A stretch of DNA of 18,392 nt from Sporomusaceae bacterium (lineage in GTDB: Bacteria; Bacillota; Negativicutes; DSM-13327). The stretch is from NCBI GenBank assembly GCA_027492445.1, contig JAPUES010000103.1, forward strand, positions 1 to 18,392. The letters run 5' to 3'. The notes under the pieces were generated by a model. That model ran no database searches, was not told the origin of the DNA, and saw only the letters and a list, made by a program, of their open reading frames with translations. Positions 1 to 7,132 of this stretch are shown here, in pieces (the first letter of the stretch is position 1; every line of letters starts with the position of its first letter). The position numbers were made by a program, and so were the translations under genes.

Positions 1-2
1 TT

Positions 3-1784
3 ATAAATACAATTTTTAAGTGTGTAGATACTCTAGAACAATTGGTAGAAAGTGTTTCGACGAATAGTGAGAAATCAATTGATTGTAAACCATTAATTGC
101 AAAACTTAAGGCTTTAGCCAAAGGAGAAGCGGTTAGTGCGCCTGTCATTGAAACCAAGAGTGAAAAGGAAATAGTAGAGTGTTCTACTATTGATTTTACT
201 GACTCGGAAATCAGTGTGATACAGAAGGCCCAAGGCCAGGGGATGGAAGCTTATGAACTAACTATATATCTACGTGAAGGGTGTCTCTTAAAATCCGCTC
301 GATCTTACATGGTTATGAATGCCTTGGATGAAATTGGCGATGTCATTAAAACCATTCCTGTAGTGGAAGACCTTGAGAAGGAAAAGTTTGACTTGTCCTT
401 TCAAGCAGTTGTAGTTACTGGTAGTGATATGGATAAAATCCAGCAAACGGTGTTATCAATCTCTGAAATTGATAAAGTTGATATTGTCCCTTGTATATTC
501 TCTGGTGCCGTTAGTAAACAAGAGACACAACCAGCAGCAAGTGCCAAAACAAATGTTGTAAAGTCTGCAACTACTACTCCAACTCCTACCCCTGTAGCGA
601 CGAATGCTGATAAGAAGAATAAAAGTGGTCAATCGGTACGGGTTGATATTGATAAACTAGATGCCTTATTGAATCTTGTGGGTGAACTTGTCATTAATAA
701 AACCAGATTAGAACAAATCGGCATTACCCATCGCTTAACAGATTTGGTAGAAACCATTGAACAAATGGATCGTGTTACCACTGATTTACAAAGTGTTGTT
801 ATGAAAGTGCGCATGGTGCCAGTTGGACAAGTATTTAATCGTTTTCCACGAATGGTACGAGATTTATCCCATGGTCTCAATAAAGAAATTAATCTTATTA
901 TCCAAGGTGAAGAAACAGAACTCGATCGTACAGTTATTGATGAAATTGGCGATCCCTTAGTCCATTTATTACGTAACTCAATTGACCATGGCATTGAAAA
1001 GCCAGAAGAACGGGAAGCAAAGGGCAAAAATCCTATTGGTGAGATTCGCTTAATCGCTAGACATGAAGGTAATAACGTTATCATCATGGTTGAAGATGAT
1101 GGTAAAGGTATTAATCCTGATATTATCAAACGTATTGCTGTTGATAAGGGGCTAATTAATCAAGCGGAAGCTGATAAAATGGAAGCGAATGAAGCTGTTA
1201 AATTGGTATTCTTACCTGGCTTTTCAACGGCTGAGGTTGTTACGGATGTTTCCGGGCGCGGAGTAGGTATGGATGCTGTCAAGAATAAAATTGAATCCCT
1301 TGGTGGTATGGTAGACGTAGAAACTAAAATTAATGAGGGCAGTAAATTTAAGATTCGCTTACCTCTAACTCTTGCGATTATTCAAGCTTTATTAGTCAAA
1401 GTATCAGAAGAAATTTATGCAGTTCCCTTAGGCTCCATTGATAGTACGATTAATATTAAATCCTCCGATATTAAAACAGTACAAAATAAAGAGGTGTTTT
1501 TAAGCAGAGGGCAAATCATTCCGATTGTAAGGTTGGCCCATGTGCTTAATATTCCTGAGGCTCAGCAAGAAGAACAAGAGGAGCAAGAAGATTTATTTGT
1601 AGTTATTGTACATATAGGAGAATTGCGAGCGGGTATTATTGTTGATAATCTAATTGGCCAGCAAGAAATTGTAATAAAATCATTAGGTAAACTTTTAGCA
1701 GGAATTAAAGTGATTGCTGGTGCAACTATTTTGGGTAATGGTCAAGTGGCACTTATTTTAGATATCGCTTCTTTGATCCAATAA
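3..1784 (+). CDS. cheA: Chemotaxis histidine kinase CheA, 5'-truncated by window edge
   Basis: This is the chemoreceptor-coupled histidine kinase that phosphorylates CheY (and CheB when present). The frame is open to the left edge. A TTG at 42 could be mistaken for a start, but the 13 codons before it read INTIFKCVDTLEQ, which matches the end of a CheA P1 (Hpt) domain, so the gene begins outside the window. About 593 residues are visible and roughly 80-100 are missing, including the phosphorylated His. In order come a P2-like response-regulator docking region, a Thr/Pro-rich linker (near 570-600), the P3 dimerisation helices starting at VRVDIDKLDALLNLVGELV, the HATPase domain with its N box (LLRNSIDHGIEKPEER, near 970) and G boxes (EDDGKGI, GRGVGMDAV), and a C-terminal CheW-like P5 domain. 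Its stop codon lies in the Shine-Dalgarno region of cheW, so the two are co-transcribed. No frame disruption is seen. Confidence 0.97.
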   Translation: MNTIFKCVDTLEQLVESVSTNSEKSIDCKPLIAKLKALAKGEAVSAPVIETKSEKEIVECSTIDFTDSEISVIQKAQGQGMEAYELTIYLREGCLLKSARSYMVMNALDEIGDVIKTIPVVEDLEKEKFDLSFQAVVVTGSDMDKIQQTVLSISEIDKVDIVPCIFSGAVSKQETQPAASAKTNVVKSATTTPTPTPVATNADKKNKSGQSVRVDIDKLDALLNLVGELVINKTRLEQIGITHRLTDLVETIEQMDRVTTDLQSVVMKVRMVPVGQVFNRFPRMVRDLSHGLNKEINLIIQGEETELDRTVIDEIGDPLVHLLRNSIDHGIEKPEEREAKGKNPIGEIRLIARHEGNNVIIMVEDDGKGINPDIIKRIAVDKGLINQAEADKMEANEAVKLVFLPGFSTAEVVTDVSGRGVGMDAVKNKIESLGGMVDVETKINEGSKFKIRLPLTLAIIQALLVKVSEEIYAVPLGSIDSTINIKSSDIKTVQNKEVFLSRGQIIPIVRLAHVLNIPEAQQEEQEEQEDLFVVIVHIGELRAGIIVDNLIGQQEIVIKSLGKLLAGIKVIAGATILGNGQVALILDIASLIQ

Positions 1785-1798
1785 GGAGGTAGTGAAAT

Positions 1799-2263
1799 AT
1801 GTCAGAGCAAAAATATTCAAATAGTGAAGTGCAGCTAGTTATTTTTAAACTAGGGCGGGAAGAATACGGCGTGAGCATTCTGCAAGTGCAAGAGATTAAA
1901 CGTATTAGTGATATTACAAGGGTGCCTCATACTCCCGATTATATTAAAGGGGTTATTAATTTGCGCGGTAGTGTGTTACCCGTTATTGATTTAAAGAATC
2001 GTTTAAATCTAGCACAACAAGCAATAACGGAGGATACACGCATTATTATCGTTAAGGTGGAAGAGTTATCAATCGGTATGGTAGTGGATGCAGTATCGGA
2101 AGTTATGACTATAAGTCAAGAAAATATTGACTCACCAGAGGTTGTAGCAGGCAGTATTTCAGCAAATTATCTAAGTGGCGTGGGTAAACTAGAGGATAGG
2201 CTCCTAATTTTACTTAATCTTGAAGAAATTATTGGTATGGGCCAAGAAGGAAATGAAATGTAG
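1799..2263 (+). CDS. cheW: Chemotaxis coupling protein CheW
   Basis: A 154-residue CheW adaptor that links chemoreceptors to CheA in the signalling array. The protein is essentially one CheW domain. The diagnostic stretch is EYGVSILQVQEIKRI (from about residue 22), followed by TRVPHTPDYIKGVINLRGSV and LPVIDLKNRL. The ATG at 1799 follows an AAGGAGG at about 1784-1790 that overlaps the end of cheA, which fixes the start. Length is usual for the family. cheC follows after 30 bases. Confidence 0.97.
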   Translation: MSEQKYSNSEVQLVIFKLGREEYGVSILQVQEIKRISDITRVPHTPDYIKGVINLRGSVLPVIDLKNRLNLAQQAITEDTRIIIVKVEELSIGMVVDAVSEVMTISQENIDSPEVVAGSISANYLSGVGKLEDRLLILLNLEEIIGMGQEGNEM

Positions 2264-2293
2264 TTGTATTAGTTTATAAATGAGGTGTAAATA

Positions 2294-2914
2294 TTGTCGG
2301 AAGAAATACTAAATCTATCGGTAAACCAACTTGATGCCTTGAAAGAAATTGGTAATGTTGGTGCTGGTAATTCAGCTACCGCTTTATCCCAATTGATAAA
2401 TCGTAAAATTGATATGACCGTCCCACAAATAGCCATTATGCCTCTTGGTGACGTGCCAGATGTTGTTGGTGGCCCTGAAGCAATGGTGGTGGGTGTATTC
2501 CTACGGGTATATGGTCCGGCACCAAGTAGCATTTTATTTTTACTGCCGCGGGAGAGTGCTTTTTCTTTAGTTGATATGTTAATGGGGCGAGAACAAGGTT
2601 ACACTACTTCACTTGACTCCATGGATGAATCTGCATTGATGGAAATCGGAAATATTTTAGCTGGTGCTTATTTAAATGCTTTGTCGCATTTTACAAAATT
2701 GACACTATTACCATCTATTCCAGCGTTAGCAATGGACATGGCTGGGGCGATTTTAAATGTTGTTTTAGTGCAGCTAGGTGAAATGGGAGACCATGCTCTT
2801 GTTATTGAAACGGAATTTGCAACAGAAAATGATGGTGTAAAAGGACATTTTTTCCTTATTCCTGATCCAGGCTCATTAAATACGATTTTGGCGGCAATAG
2901 GGGTGAAGGAATAA
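2294..2914 (+). CDS. cheC: CheY-P phosphatase CheC
   Basis: A 206-residue CheC-type phosphatase that removes phosphate from CheY-P and, in Bacillus and Thermotoga, binds CheD and controls its activity. Both active-site signatures of the family (D/S-x3-E-x2-N-x22-P) are present and exactly spaced. The first reads DALKEIGN with the Pro 23 residues after the Asn, and the second reads SALMEIGN with its Pro at the same distance. Two intact sites favour a true CheC over a FliY or CheX relative. The start is TTG at 2294 behind GAGGTG (2282-2287). The stop overlaps the cheD start by one base (TAATG), implying translational coupling of the two partners. Confidence 0.96.
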   Translation: MSEEILNLSVNQLDALKEIGNVGAGNSATALSQLINRKIDMTVPQIAIMPLGDVPDVVGGPEAMVVGVFLRVYGPAPSSILFLLPRESAFSLVDMLMGREQGYTTSLDSMDESALMEIGNILAGAYLNALSHFTKLTLLPSIPALAMDMAGAILNVVLVQLGEMGDHALVIETEFATENDGVKGHFFLIPDPGSLNTILAAIGVKE

Positions 2915-3399
2915 TGTCAGAATTAATTAAAGTGGGGATGGCGGATTATAAAACCGGTCGTTTCCCAAGTAGCCTAATTAGTTATGGTTTAGGATCTTGT
3001 GTTGGGATTGCACTGTATGATGGAGTAACTAAGATAGGCGGACTATCTCATATTATGCTTCCAGATAGTACACAAGCTCGCTCAGCGGACAATCCTGCTA
3101 AATTTGCCAATACCGCCTTACCTATCATGCTCGATGAAATGATAAAAATGGGCGCCCTAAGATCACGTATTACTGCAAAAATTGCTGGTGGTGCTCAAAT
3201 GTTTACTTTTGCAAATGCCACTGATATCATGCGAGTTGGTCAGCGTAATGCGGAAGCGGTGCGACTGCTACTCAAGAAAATGGATATTAAAATTATTGCA
3301 GATGATACGGGAGGAAATTACGGACGGACAGTAGAATTAAAACTAGATACAGGCATTTACCTTGTAAGGACCATTGATAAGGGCGAAAAAGAATTATAA
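2914..3399 (+). CDS. cheD: Chemoreceptor glutamine deamidase CheD
   Basis: A 161-residue CheD, which deamidates receptor Gln residues to Glu and takes part in adaptation with CheC. The catalytic Cys sits in GLGSCVGIALYD (Cys29) and the catalytic His in GGLSHIMLPDS (His46), with the 17-residue spacing known from Thermotoga CheD (Cys27/His44). At the position of the third catalytic residue (Thr21 in Thermotoga, six before the Cys) this protein has Ser23, a conservative change. KIAGGAQMF and the GRNAE-like segment (GQRNAEAV) are also typical. The ATG overlaps the cheC stop by one base. Confidence 0.96.
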   Translation: MSELIKVGMADYKTGRFPSSLISYGLGSCVGIALYDGVTKIGGLSHIMLPDSTQARSADNPAKFANTALPIMLDEMIKMGALRSRITAKIAGGAQMFTFANATDIMRVGQRNAEAVRLLLKKMDIKIIADDTGGNYGRTVELKLDTGIYLVRTIDKGEKEL

Positions 3400-3414
3400 T
3401 CAGGGGGTGATAGA

Positions 3415-3732
3415 GTGCTTAAGCTACGCATTGCTTTGGGCTTAGCATTAATTGTTGGCTCTCTGACACTATTAAATGGTTTTTTATATGGTGCTAGAAC
3501 AATGACTGTTCTCTATCGAGTCATCATTTCTGTAGTAATTTTTGCTTTTATCGGTTATGGTTTTGGAATTATAGTTGAAAATTTTTTACAACGTTTACTC
3601 AGTAAAAGTACCGAGGAAGAACAAAAAAAAGTGATTAACGAAGAGGAAGGTTCAGAAGAATTACCTGTAGAAGCTGAATTTAACCCATTTACCTCTGACA
3701 ATTTTGAACAGATATCGCGCCCCGAAGAATGA
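3415..3732 (+). CDS. Hypothetical two-helix membrane protein between cheD and sigD
   Basis: I do not recognise a named family. The 105-residue product has two hydrophobic segments (about residues 5-27 and 32-55). A charged, Glu-rich tail of some 48 residues follows and ends in a more defined motif, FNPFTSDNFEQI. The first segment is preceded by Lys and Arg. A hairpin with both ends on the same side is likely; by the positive-inside rule, the Arg/Lys near each end suggest a cytoplasmic tail. The start is GTG at 3415 behind a strong AGGGGGTGA (3402-3410). It lies 15 bases after cheD and 30 before sigD, so it is surely in the fla/che operon. B. subtilis has no gene at this place. A role in flagellar assembly or chemotaxis is guilt by association only. 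Confidence 0.8.
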   Translation: MLKLRIALGLALIVGSLTLLNGFLYGARTMTVLYRVIISVVIFAFIGYGFGIIVENFLQRLLSKSTEEEQKKVINEEEGSEELPVEAEFNPFTSDNFEQISRPEE

Positions 3733-3762
3733 TATATCTAAGTAGGTTGGGGGTAGTTAAAT

Positions 3763-4521
3763 ATGATAGAGAGTAATCAATCTCAAAATGAGCAAATTAT
3801 GAAATTATGGTTTACGTATCAGCAGAATAAAACTGCTGAAATACGTGAAAAATTAATTGAATCCTATCTGCCCTTAGTTAAACTTGTTGCAAGTCGTTTA
3901 GCAATTAGTTTACCTCAGCATGTAGATAAAGATGATTTGATTAGTAATGGTTTTTTTGGTCTCCTTGATGCCATCGAAAAATATGATCCTTCTCGGGGGA
4001 TTAAATTTGAAACTTATGCAGTAGTTCGCATTCGAGGTTCCATATTAGATGCAATCAGGGCACAAGACTGGTTGCCAACTAGCGTTCGGCAAAAAGCAAA
4101 ACAATATGAACAAACCATTGCTAAGCTCGAAAATGAATTGGGAAGATCGGCATCCGATGAAGAAGTGGCAGGATCTCTAGGGATTTCAATGAATGATTTA
4201 TATTCTTTAATCAACCAGCTGAATGCCAGTACAATCATCCCATTGGAGGACTTTACAAAATCTGAAACCTCGTCCAATCATTCAAATAATCCATCGGAGC
4301 AAATCGAAGTAGATGAAGTAAAAAAGGCACTAGCAAAAGCAATTGATAAATTACCAGAGAAAGAAAAATTAGTAGTCTCATTATATTACTATGAAGGCTT
4401 AACTTTAAAAGAAATTAGTATCATATTAAAATTATCAGAAGCACGTATTTCACAACTTCACACAAAATCAATTTTTAGATTACGCGGAGCCCTATCACGG
4501 ATTAAATCAAGTTTTATTTGA
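3763..4521 (+). CDS. sigD: Flagellar RNA polymerase sigma factor SigD/FliA (sigma-28)
   Basis: A 252-residue sigma factor of the FliA/WhiG group that directs RNA polymerase to late flagellar, motility and chemotaxis promoters. Region 2 is clear (LVKLVASRLAISLPQHVD, DDLISNGFFGLLDAIEKYDP, FETYAVVRIRGSILDAIR). The sigma-28 hallmark DWLPTSVRQKAK follows, then region 3 (ELGRSASDEEVAGSLGIS) and region 4 with its helix-turn-helix (LTLKEISIILKLSEARISQL, about residues 217-236). The ATG at 3763 follows a G-rich ribosome site (GGTTGGGGGT near 3744-3753). Its position after cheD matches Bacillus. I see no anti-sigma gene (flgM) in this window. Confidence 0.96.
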   Translation: MIESNQSQNEQIMKLWFTYQQNKTAEIREKLIESYLPLVKLVASRLAISLPQHVDKDDLISNGFFGLLDAIEKYDPSRGIKFETYAVVRIRGSILDAIRAQDWLPTSVRQKAKQYEQTIAKLENELGRSASDEEVAGSLGISMNDLYSLINQLNASTIIPLEDFTKSETSSNHSNNPSEQIEVDEVKKALAKAIDKLPEKEKLVVSLYYYEGLTLKEISIILKLSEARISQLHTKSIFRLRGALSRIKSSFI

Positions 4522-4543
4522 GATATTTAAGGGGTGAAAAGGT

Positions 4544-5980
4544 ATGGCTGATGTTGAGCAAGTTAAGGAAGAAGCAAAAGAAGTTATAGTCAATGAAACA
4601 CCTAAGGTAATTACCCCGGCAGAACCAGATGTTCGAGTTCTTATTGCACGAGATCGGATGGAGGCTTCACTAAGTATAAACATTCCCAAAGGAAGTCGCC
4701 CCTTAGACATGGAAGAAGTATTAGAAAAAGTCAAAAATAATGGTGTTGTATTTGGTATTGACCATGAATGGGTTAAAAAAGCATATGATAGCTCTGGCTT
4801 TAGTGTAGTCTTTGCCAAAGGGGTCGCACCTGAGAATGGTACGAATGCATCCATTAAATTTCATGTTGATATGGAAAATAAAGGACGACCTGATGAAATG
4901 GCTGATGGTAGCGTAGATTTTAAAAATCTTAACCTATTTACCATGGTACAGCAAGGTGACTTGTTAGCAGAAAAAATTCTTGCTACGCCAGGTACTGCAG
5001 GAATGGATGTTTTAGGTAATACTCTCCCAGCTAAACCAGGCAAGGATATTCCTCTTCCCTTAGGGAAAAATGTACAAGTTGGTGAAAATAATACCCTGTT
5101 AGCCATGATTCCCGGGCAACTCCTTATTGCCAATAATAAAATAAATGTAGTGCCGGTTATTGAAATTAAAGAAGATGTAGATGTGTCTACTGGTAATATT
5201 GAATTTAATGGGGATGTTACGGTACGCGGCTCGGTGCAACCTGGGTTTTCTATAAAAGCAGAAGGCAATGTAGAAATCTATGGAACGGTTAGTGGTGGCA
5301 CTGTAGAAGGAAGAAATGTAGTTATTAAAATGGGTATTCAAGGAATGCATCGCGGTTATGTCAAGGCCAAGGAAAATGTAGTTGCAAAATTTGTTGAAAA
5401 TGCAACGGTACATGCGGGTGTAGATGTATTAATTGGTGATGTAGTGTTAAATTCTCGAATTACTGCTAGCAAACGAGTAATCGTAGAAGGAAGACGAGGT
5501 TTAATTGTTGGTGGTACTATTATGGCGGGGGAAGAAATTCGTGCTAAAATTGTAGGTACACATATGGCAACGATTACGGCTCTCGAAGTTGGTGTGAATC
5601 CTAGTTTACGAGAAGAATACCAACAAATAAAAGGTGAAGTTAGAAAAGTAGAACTTAATATTGAAAATACCCAAAAAGCATTAAGTGTGTTAAGGTCTAT
5701 GGATCAAAGTACGATGCCGCCCGACAAACGAGAAATGCTTTTAAAATTGACAAAGGCTCAATTTCATCTGGTTGGGCAAGGGGAAACAATCCGCAACCGG
5801 ATTGTCGCAATTGAACAGGAATTTGAAGAAATGCGCGATGGTCGTATTAAGGTATTAGATACTATCTATCCTGGTGTAAAGGTTGTTATTGGTACACTTG
5901 TTAAGCCCATTGGGGAAGACTTAAAATTTACCTGTTTATATGCTCAGGACGGCGAGATAAAAATAGGCACATATAAATAA
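4544..5980 (+). CDS. fapA: FapA/DUF342-family flagellar assembly protein A
   Basis: A 478-residue DUF342 (FapA) family protein. Members occur in flagellar and other operons; FapA of Vibrio vulnificus has been linked to control of flagellation, but the biochemical role in Firmicutes is not settled. After an acidic, Lys/Glu-rich N-terminus (residues 1-25) comes an alpha/beta N-domain (about 30-200, with QGDLLAEKIL and TPGTAGMDVLGN). A beta-helix of short Val/Gly-rich turns follows (about 205-345, for example GNVEIYGTVSGGTVEGRNVV and VIVEGRRGLIVGGTIMAGEE). Then come a coiled-coil segment (about 350-425) and a short beta C-terminus. The start is ATG at 4544 behind AAGGGGTG. A 16-bp inverted repeat covers its last three codons and the stop. 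Confidence 0.9.
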   Translation: MADVEQVKEEAKEVIVNETPKVITPAEPDVRVLIARDRMEASLSINIPKGSRPLDMEEVLEKVKNNGVVFGIDHEWVKKAYDSSGFSVVFAKGVAPENGTNASIKFHVDMENKGRPDEMADGSVDFKNLNLFTMVQQGDLLAEKILATPGTAGMDVLGNTLPAKPGKDIPLPLGKNVQVGENNTLLAMIPGQLLIANNKINVVPVIEIKEDVDVSTGNIEFNGDVTVRGSVQPGFSIKAEGNVEIYGTVSGGTVEGRNVVIKMGIQGMHRGYVKAKENVVAKFVENATVHAGVDVLIGDVVLNSRITASKRVIVEGRRGLIVGGTIMAGEEIRAKIVGTHMATITALEVGVNPSLREEYQQIKGEVRKVELNIENTQKALSVLRSMDQSTMPPDKREMLLKLTKAQFHLVGQGETIRNRIVAIEQEFEEMRDGRIKVLDTIYPGVKVVIGTLVKPIGEDLKFTCLYAQDGEIKIGTYK

Positions 5981-6014
5981 TAAAACTTCTACTATAAGGT
6001 TTTATTATTTATAT
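5971..6014. repeat. Perfect 16-bp AT-rich inverted repeat over the fapA stop
   Basis: The arms 5971-5986 (ATATAAATAATAAAAC) and 5999-6014 are exact reverse complements around a 12-base loop (5987-5998). The left arm holds the end of fapA including its stop codon. The stem has only one G:C pair and no U run follows the right arm, so it is not a classical intrinsic terminator. As RNA it could form a 3'-end or processing hairpin between fapA and the next gene; as DNA it is a long dyad. Confidence 0.75.
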
Positions 6015-6037
6015 GTAGTTTAAGGATGGTGTGTATT

Positions 6038-6364
6038 TTGACGATTCGACCAGTAGATTTACAAGTTGTGATTCCTAGAGTTACAGAAGTGGCCAAAACA
6101 CAGCATACTACTAATCAACAAGACACTTTACAGCAACAACAGTTTGCAGGACAATGGCAGCAAATTGCCGCCAATCGTCAACAGCAGGTGCAAGGCACCA
6201 AAAAAGATGAAACGAAAGTTGGCAGGGAGAGACATACCCAAGAACACAGTAATGAAAAAGAAGGACAAAAGCAGCATGAAGACAAGCATTCTGATGCTGA
6301 TATGGAAAATCATCCTTCTAATCAAGACCCTGTAAGGGGCAATTTAATTGATATAAAAACCTAA
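6038..6364 (+). CDS. Hypothetical Gln/Lys-rich small hydrophilic protein
   Basis: I do not recognise a characterised family. The 108-residue protein has a more ordered-looking N-terminus (TIRPVDLQVVIPRVTEVAK), a long low-complexity middle rich in Gln, Lys, Glu, His and Asp (about residues 25-90) that is probably disordered, and a short C-terminal motif (GNLIDIKT). There is no signal peptide or membrane helix. I place the start at TTG 6038, because AAGGATGGTG (6022-6031) is well spaced for it. The ATG at 6026 lies inside that ribosome site and would only add MVCI. It lies between fapA and the swrB-like gene in the fla/che operon, so a flagellum-related role is plausible but unproven. Confidence 0.75.
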   Translation: MTIRPVDLQVVIPRVTEVAKTQHTTNQQDTLQQQQFAGQWQQIAANRQQQVQGTKKDETKVGRERHTQEHSNEKEGQKQHEDKHSDADMENHPSNQDPVRGNLIDIKT

Positions 6365-6401
6365 GTGCGATATTGTCAGACTGGTGTGATGAGGTGTTAG
6401 T

Positions 6402-6953
6402 ATGCTTTCCAGTATTATTATTCTAATCGTTGTTGTAGTTATTTTAATTATTTTTTATAAAAGAGATATGCTATTAAAAATGTTCTCTCTTAATGTTACA
6501 TCATCGACGAATCAATTTCAGCAACAATTAGAACAAACAGCAGATATTGTAATTAAAAGGCTAGAAGAACAAATTATTCATTTGGAATATTTATTAGAAG
6601 AAGCAAATGAAAAAATCACCAAATTGGATGATAAAATTCAGATTGCTCAAAAAATTGTAGAAAATAAAACAACGAATGTAACTCGATATTTAAATGAACC
6701 TAAAAAACCACTACCAGATAAGAGTTTAGAGGAAGTTAAAGCTATGAGTTTTAATCCAATCAATAATATTGCTATTGCTACAAATGAGGTTGCTCACTTG
6801 AGTATCGATAATTATAAAGAATTAGCACGAAATGATAAAAGAAATTCTATCATAGCCATGGCTGATGATGGGTATGATATTACTGAAATTGCTCAAGCGA
6901 CGGGGATTAGTAAAGGTGAAATTATGCTGCTTTTGCAGTTGAATAAAAGATAA
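6402..6953 (+). CDS. SwrB-like membrane-anchored coiled-coil protein (DUF6115-type C-terminus)
   Basis: The 183-residue protein has one N-terminal membrane helix (about residues 3-19, IIILIVVVVILIIFY) followed by KRD, giving a cytoplasmic body. A predicted coiled coil follows (about 35-90, LEQTADIVIKRLEEQIIHLE onward), then a linker. The C-terminal helix-turn-helix-like module reads MADDGYDITEIAQATGIS and then KGEIMLLLQL (about 152-181). This plan (single helix, coiled coil, short C-terminal 'GxDITEIAxxTGxxKGEI' motif) resembles SwrB/YlxL of B. subtilis. SwrB promotes activation of the flagellar type III export apparatus. SwrB also lies between sigD and rpsB, so position supports the match. 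Orthology is inferred from layout and motif only. The start is ATG 6402 behind GAGGTG (6391-6396). Confidence 0.75.
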   Translation: MLSSIIILIVVVVILIIFYKRDMLLKMFSLNVTSSTNQFQQQLEQTADIVIKRLEEQIIHLEYLLEEANEKITKLDDKIQIAQKIVENKTTNVTRYLNEPKKPLPDKSLEEVKAMSFNPINNIAIATNEVAHLSIDNYKELARNDKRNSIIAMADDGYDITEIAQATGISKGEIMLLLQLNKR

Positions 6954-6957
6954 AAGC

Positions 6958-6969
6958 GTTACTAGTAAC
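6958..6969. other. 12-bp perfect palindrome after the fla/che operon
   Basis: GTTACTAGTAAC is a perfect palindrome a few bases after the stop of the swrB-like gene and about 28 bases upstream of the rpsB -35 box. It is followed by a T-rich stretch (AATTTGTATTTT). It is too compact for a convincing terminator stem, but it could be a weak transcript end or a protein-binding dyad. No better terminator is visible between the two operons. Confidence 0.35.
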
Positions 6970-6996
6970 AATTTGTATTTTAAATATAAAAGAAAC

Positions 6997-7025
6997 TTGT
7001 TATATAGAATCGAATGTGCTATAAT
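6997..7025 (+). promoter_or_regulatory. Strong sigma-A promoter for rpsB-tsf
   Basis: The -35 box is TTGTTA (6997-7002), with a 17-base spacer and a consensus -10 TATAAT (7020-7025). An extended -10 TG lies at 7017-7018. Transcription should start near 7031-7033, leaving a leader of about 100 bases before rpsB. This separates the translation genes from the flagellar operon, although read-through from upstream is not excluded. Confidence 0.88.
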
Positions 7026-7031
7026 TATTGT

Positions 7032-7132
7032 TGTTGCAAATCCACACGCACTCTAATTTTGTTTACTGTGCCAATTATTGGTGTTAGACAAAAAATGCAG
7101 ACTGCGGCGGTATATTAACAGGAGGTGTAGGT
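7032..7132 (+). promoter_or_regulatory. rpsB 5' leader, possible autoregulatory RNA
   Basis: About 100 untranslated bases lie between the predicted start point and rpsB. Short dyads are visible: CCAAT/ATTGG (7071-7081), GCAG/CTGC around 7098-7106, and GCAC/GTGC near 7048-7072. The Shine-Dalgarno site AGGAGGTG lies just before the ATG. Leaders of rpsB in other bacteria, for example E. coli, bind S2 and repress rpsB-tsf. I could not match this leader to a defined motif, so regulation here is a guess. Confidence 0.35.

Noticed and set aside
42..44. TTG as the cheA start codon
   Set aside because: There is no Shine-Dalgarno site before it, and the upstream codons continue a CheA P1-like sequence to the window edge.
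629..1129. 166-codon open frame on the - strand inside cheA
   Set aside because: It is fully antisense to the conserved HATPase region of cheA, its product is Ser/Arg/Thr-rich without a recognisable motif, and the cheA reading is unmistakable. It is a shadow frame.
4861..5413. Two overlapping - strand open frames inside fapA
   Set aside because: Both are antisense to the beta-helix region, where repetitive Gly/Val codons leave the opposite strand open. No family resemblance.
6144..6335. Alternative + frame (63 codons) and an opposing - frame inside the Gln-rich orphan
   Set aside because: They overlap the 6038-6364 ORF, which has the better ribosome site and motif-like ends. The alternatives look like shadows of low-complexity sequence.
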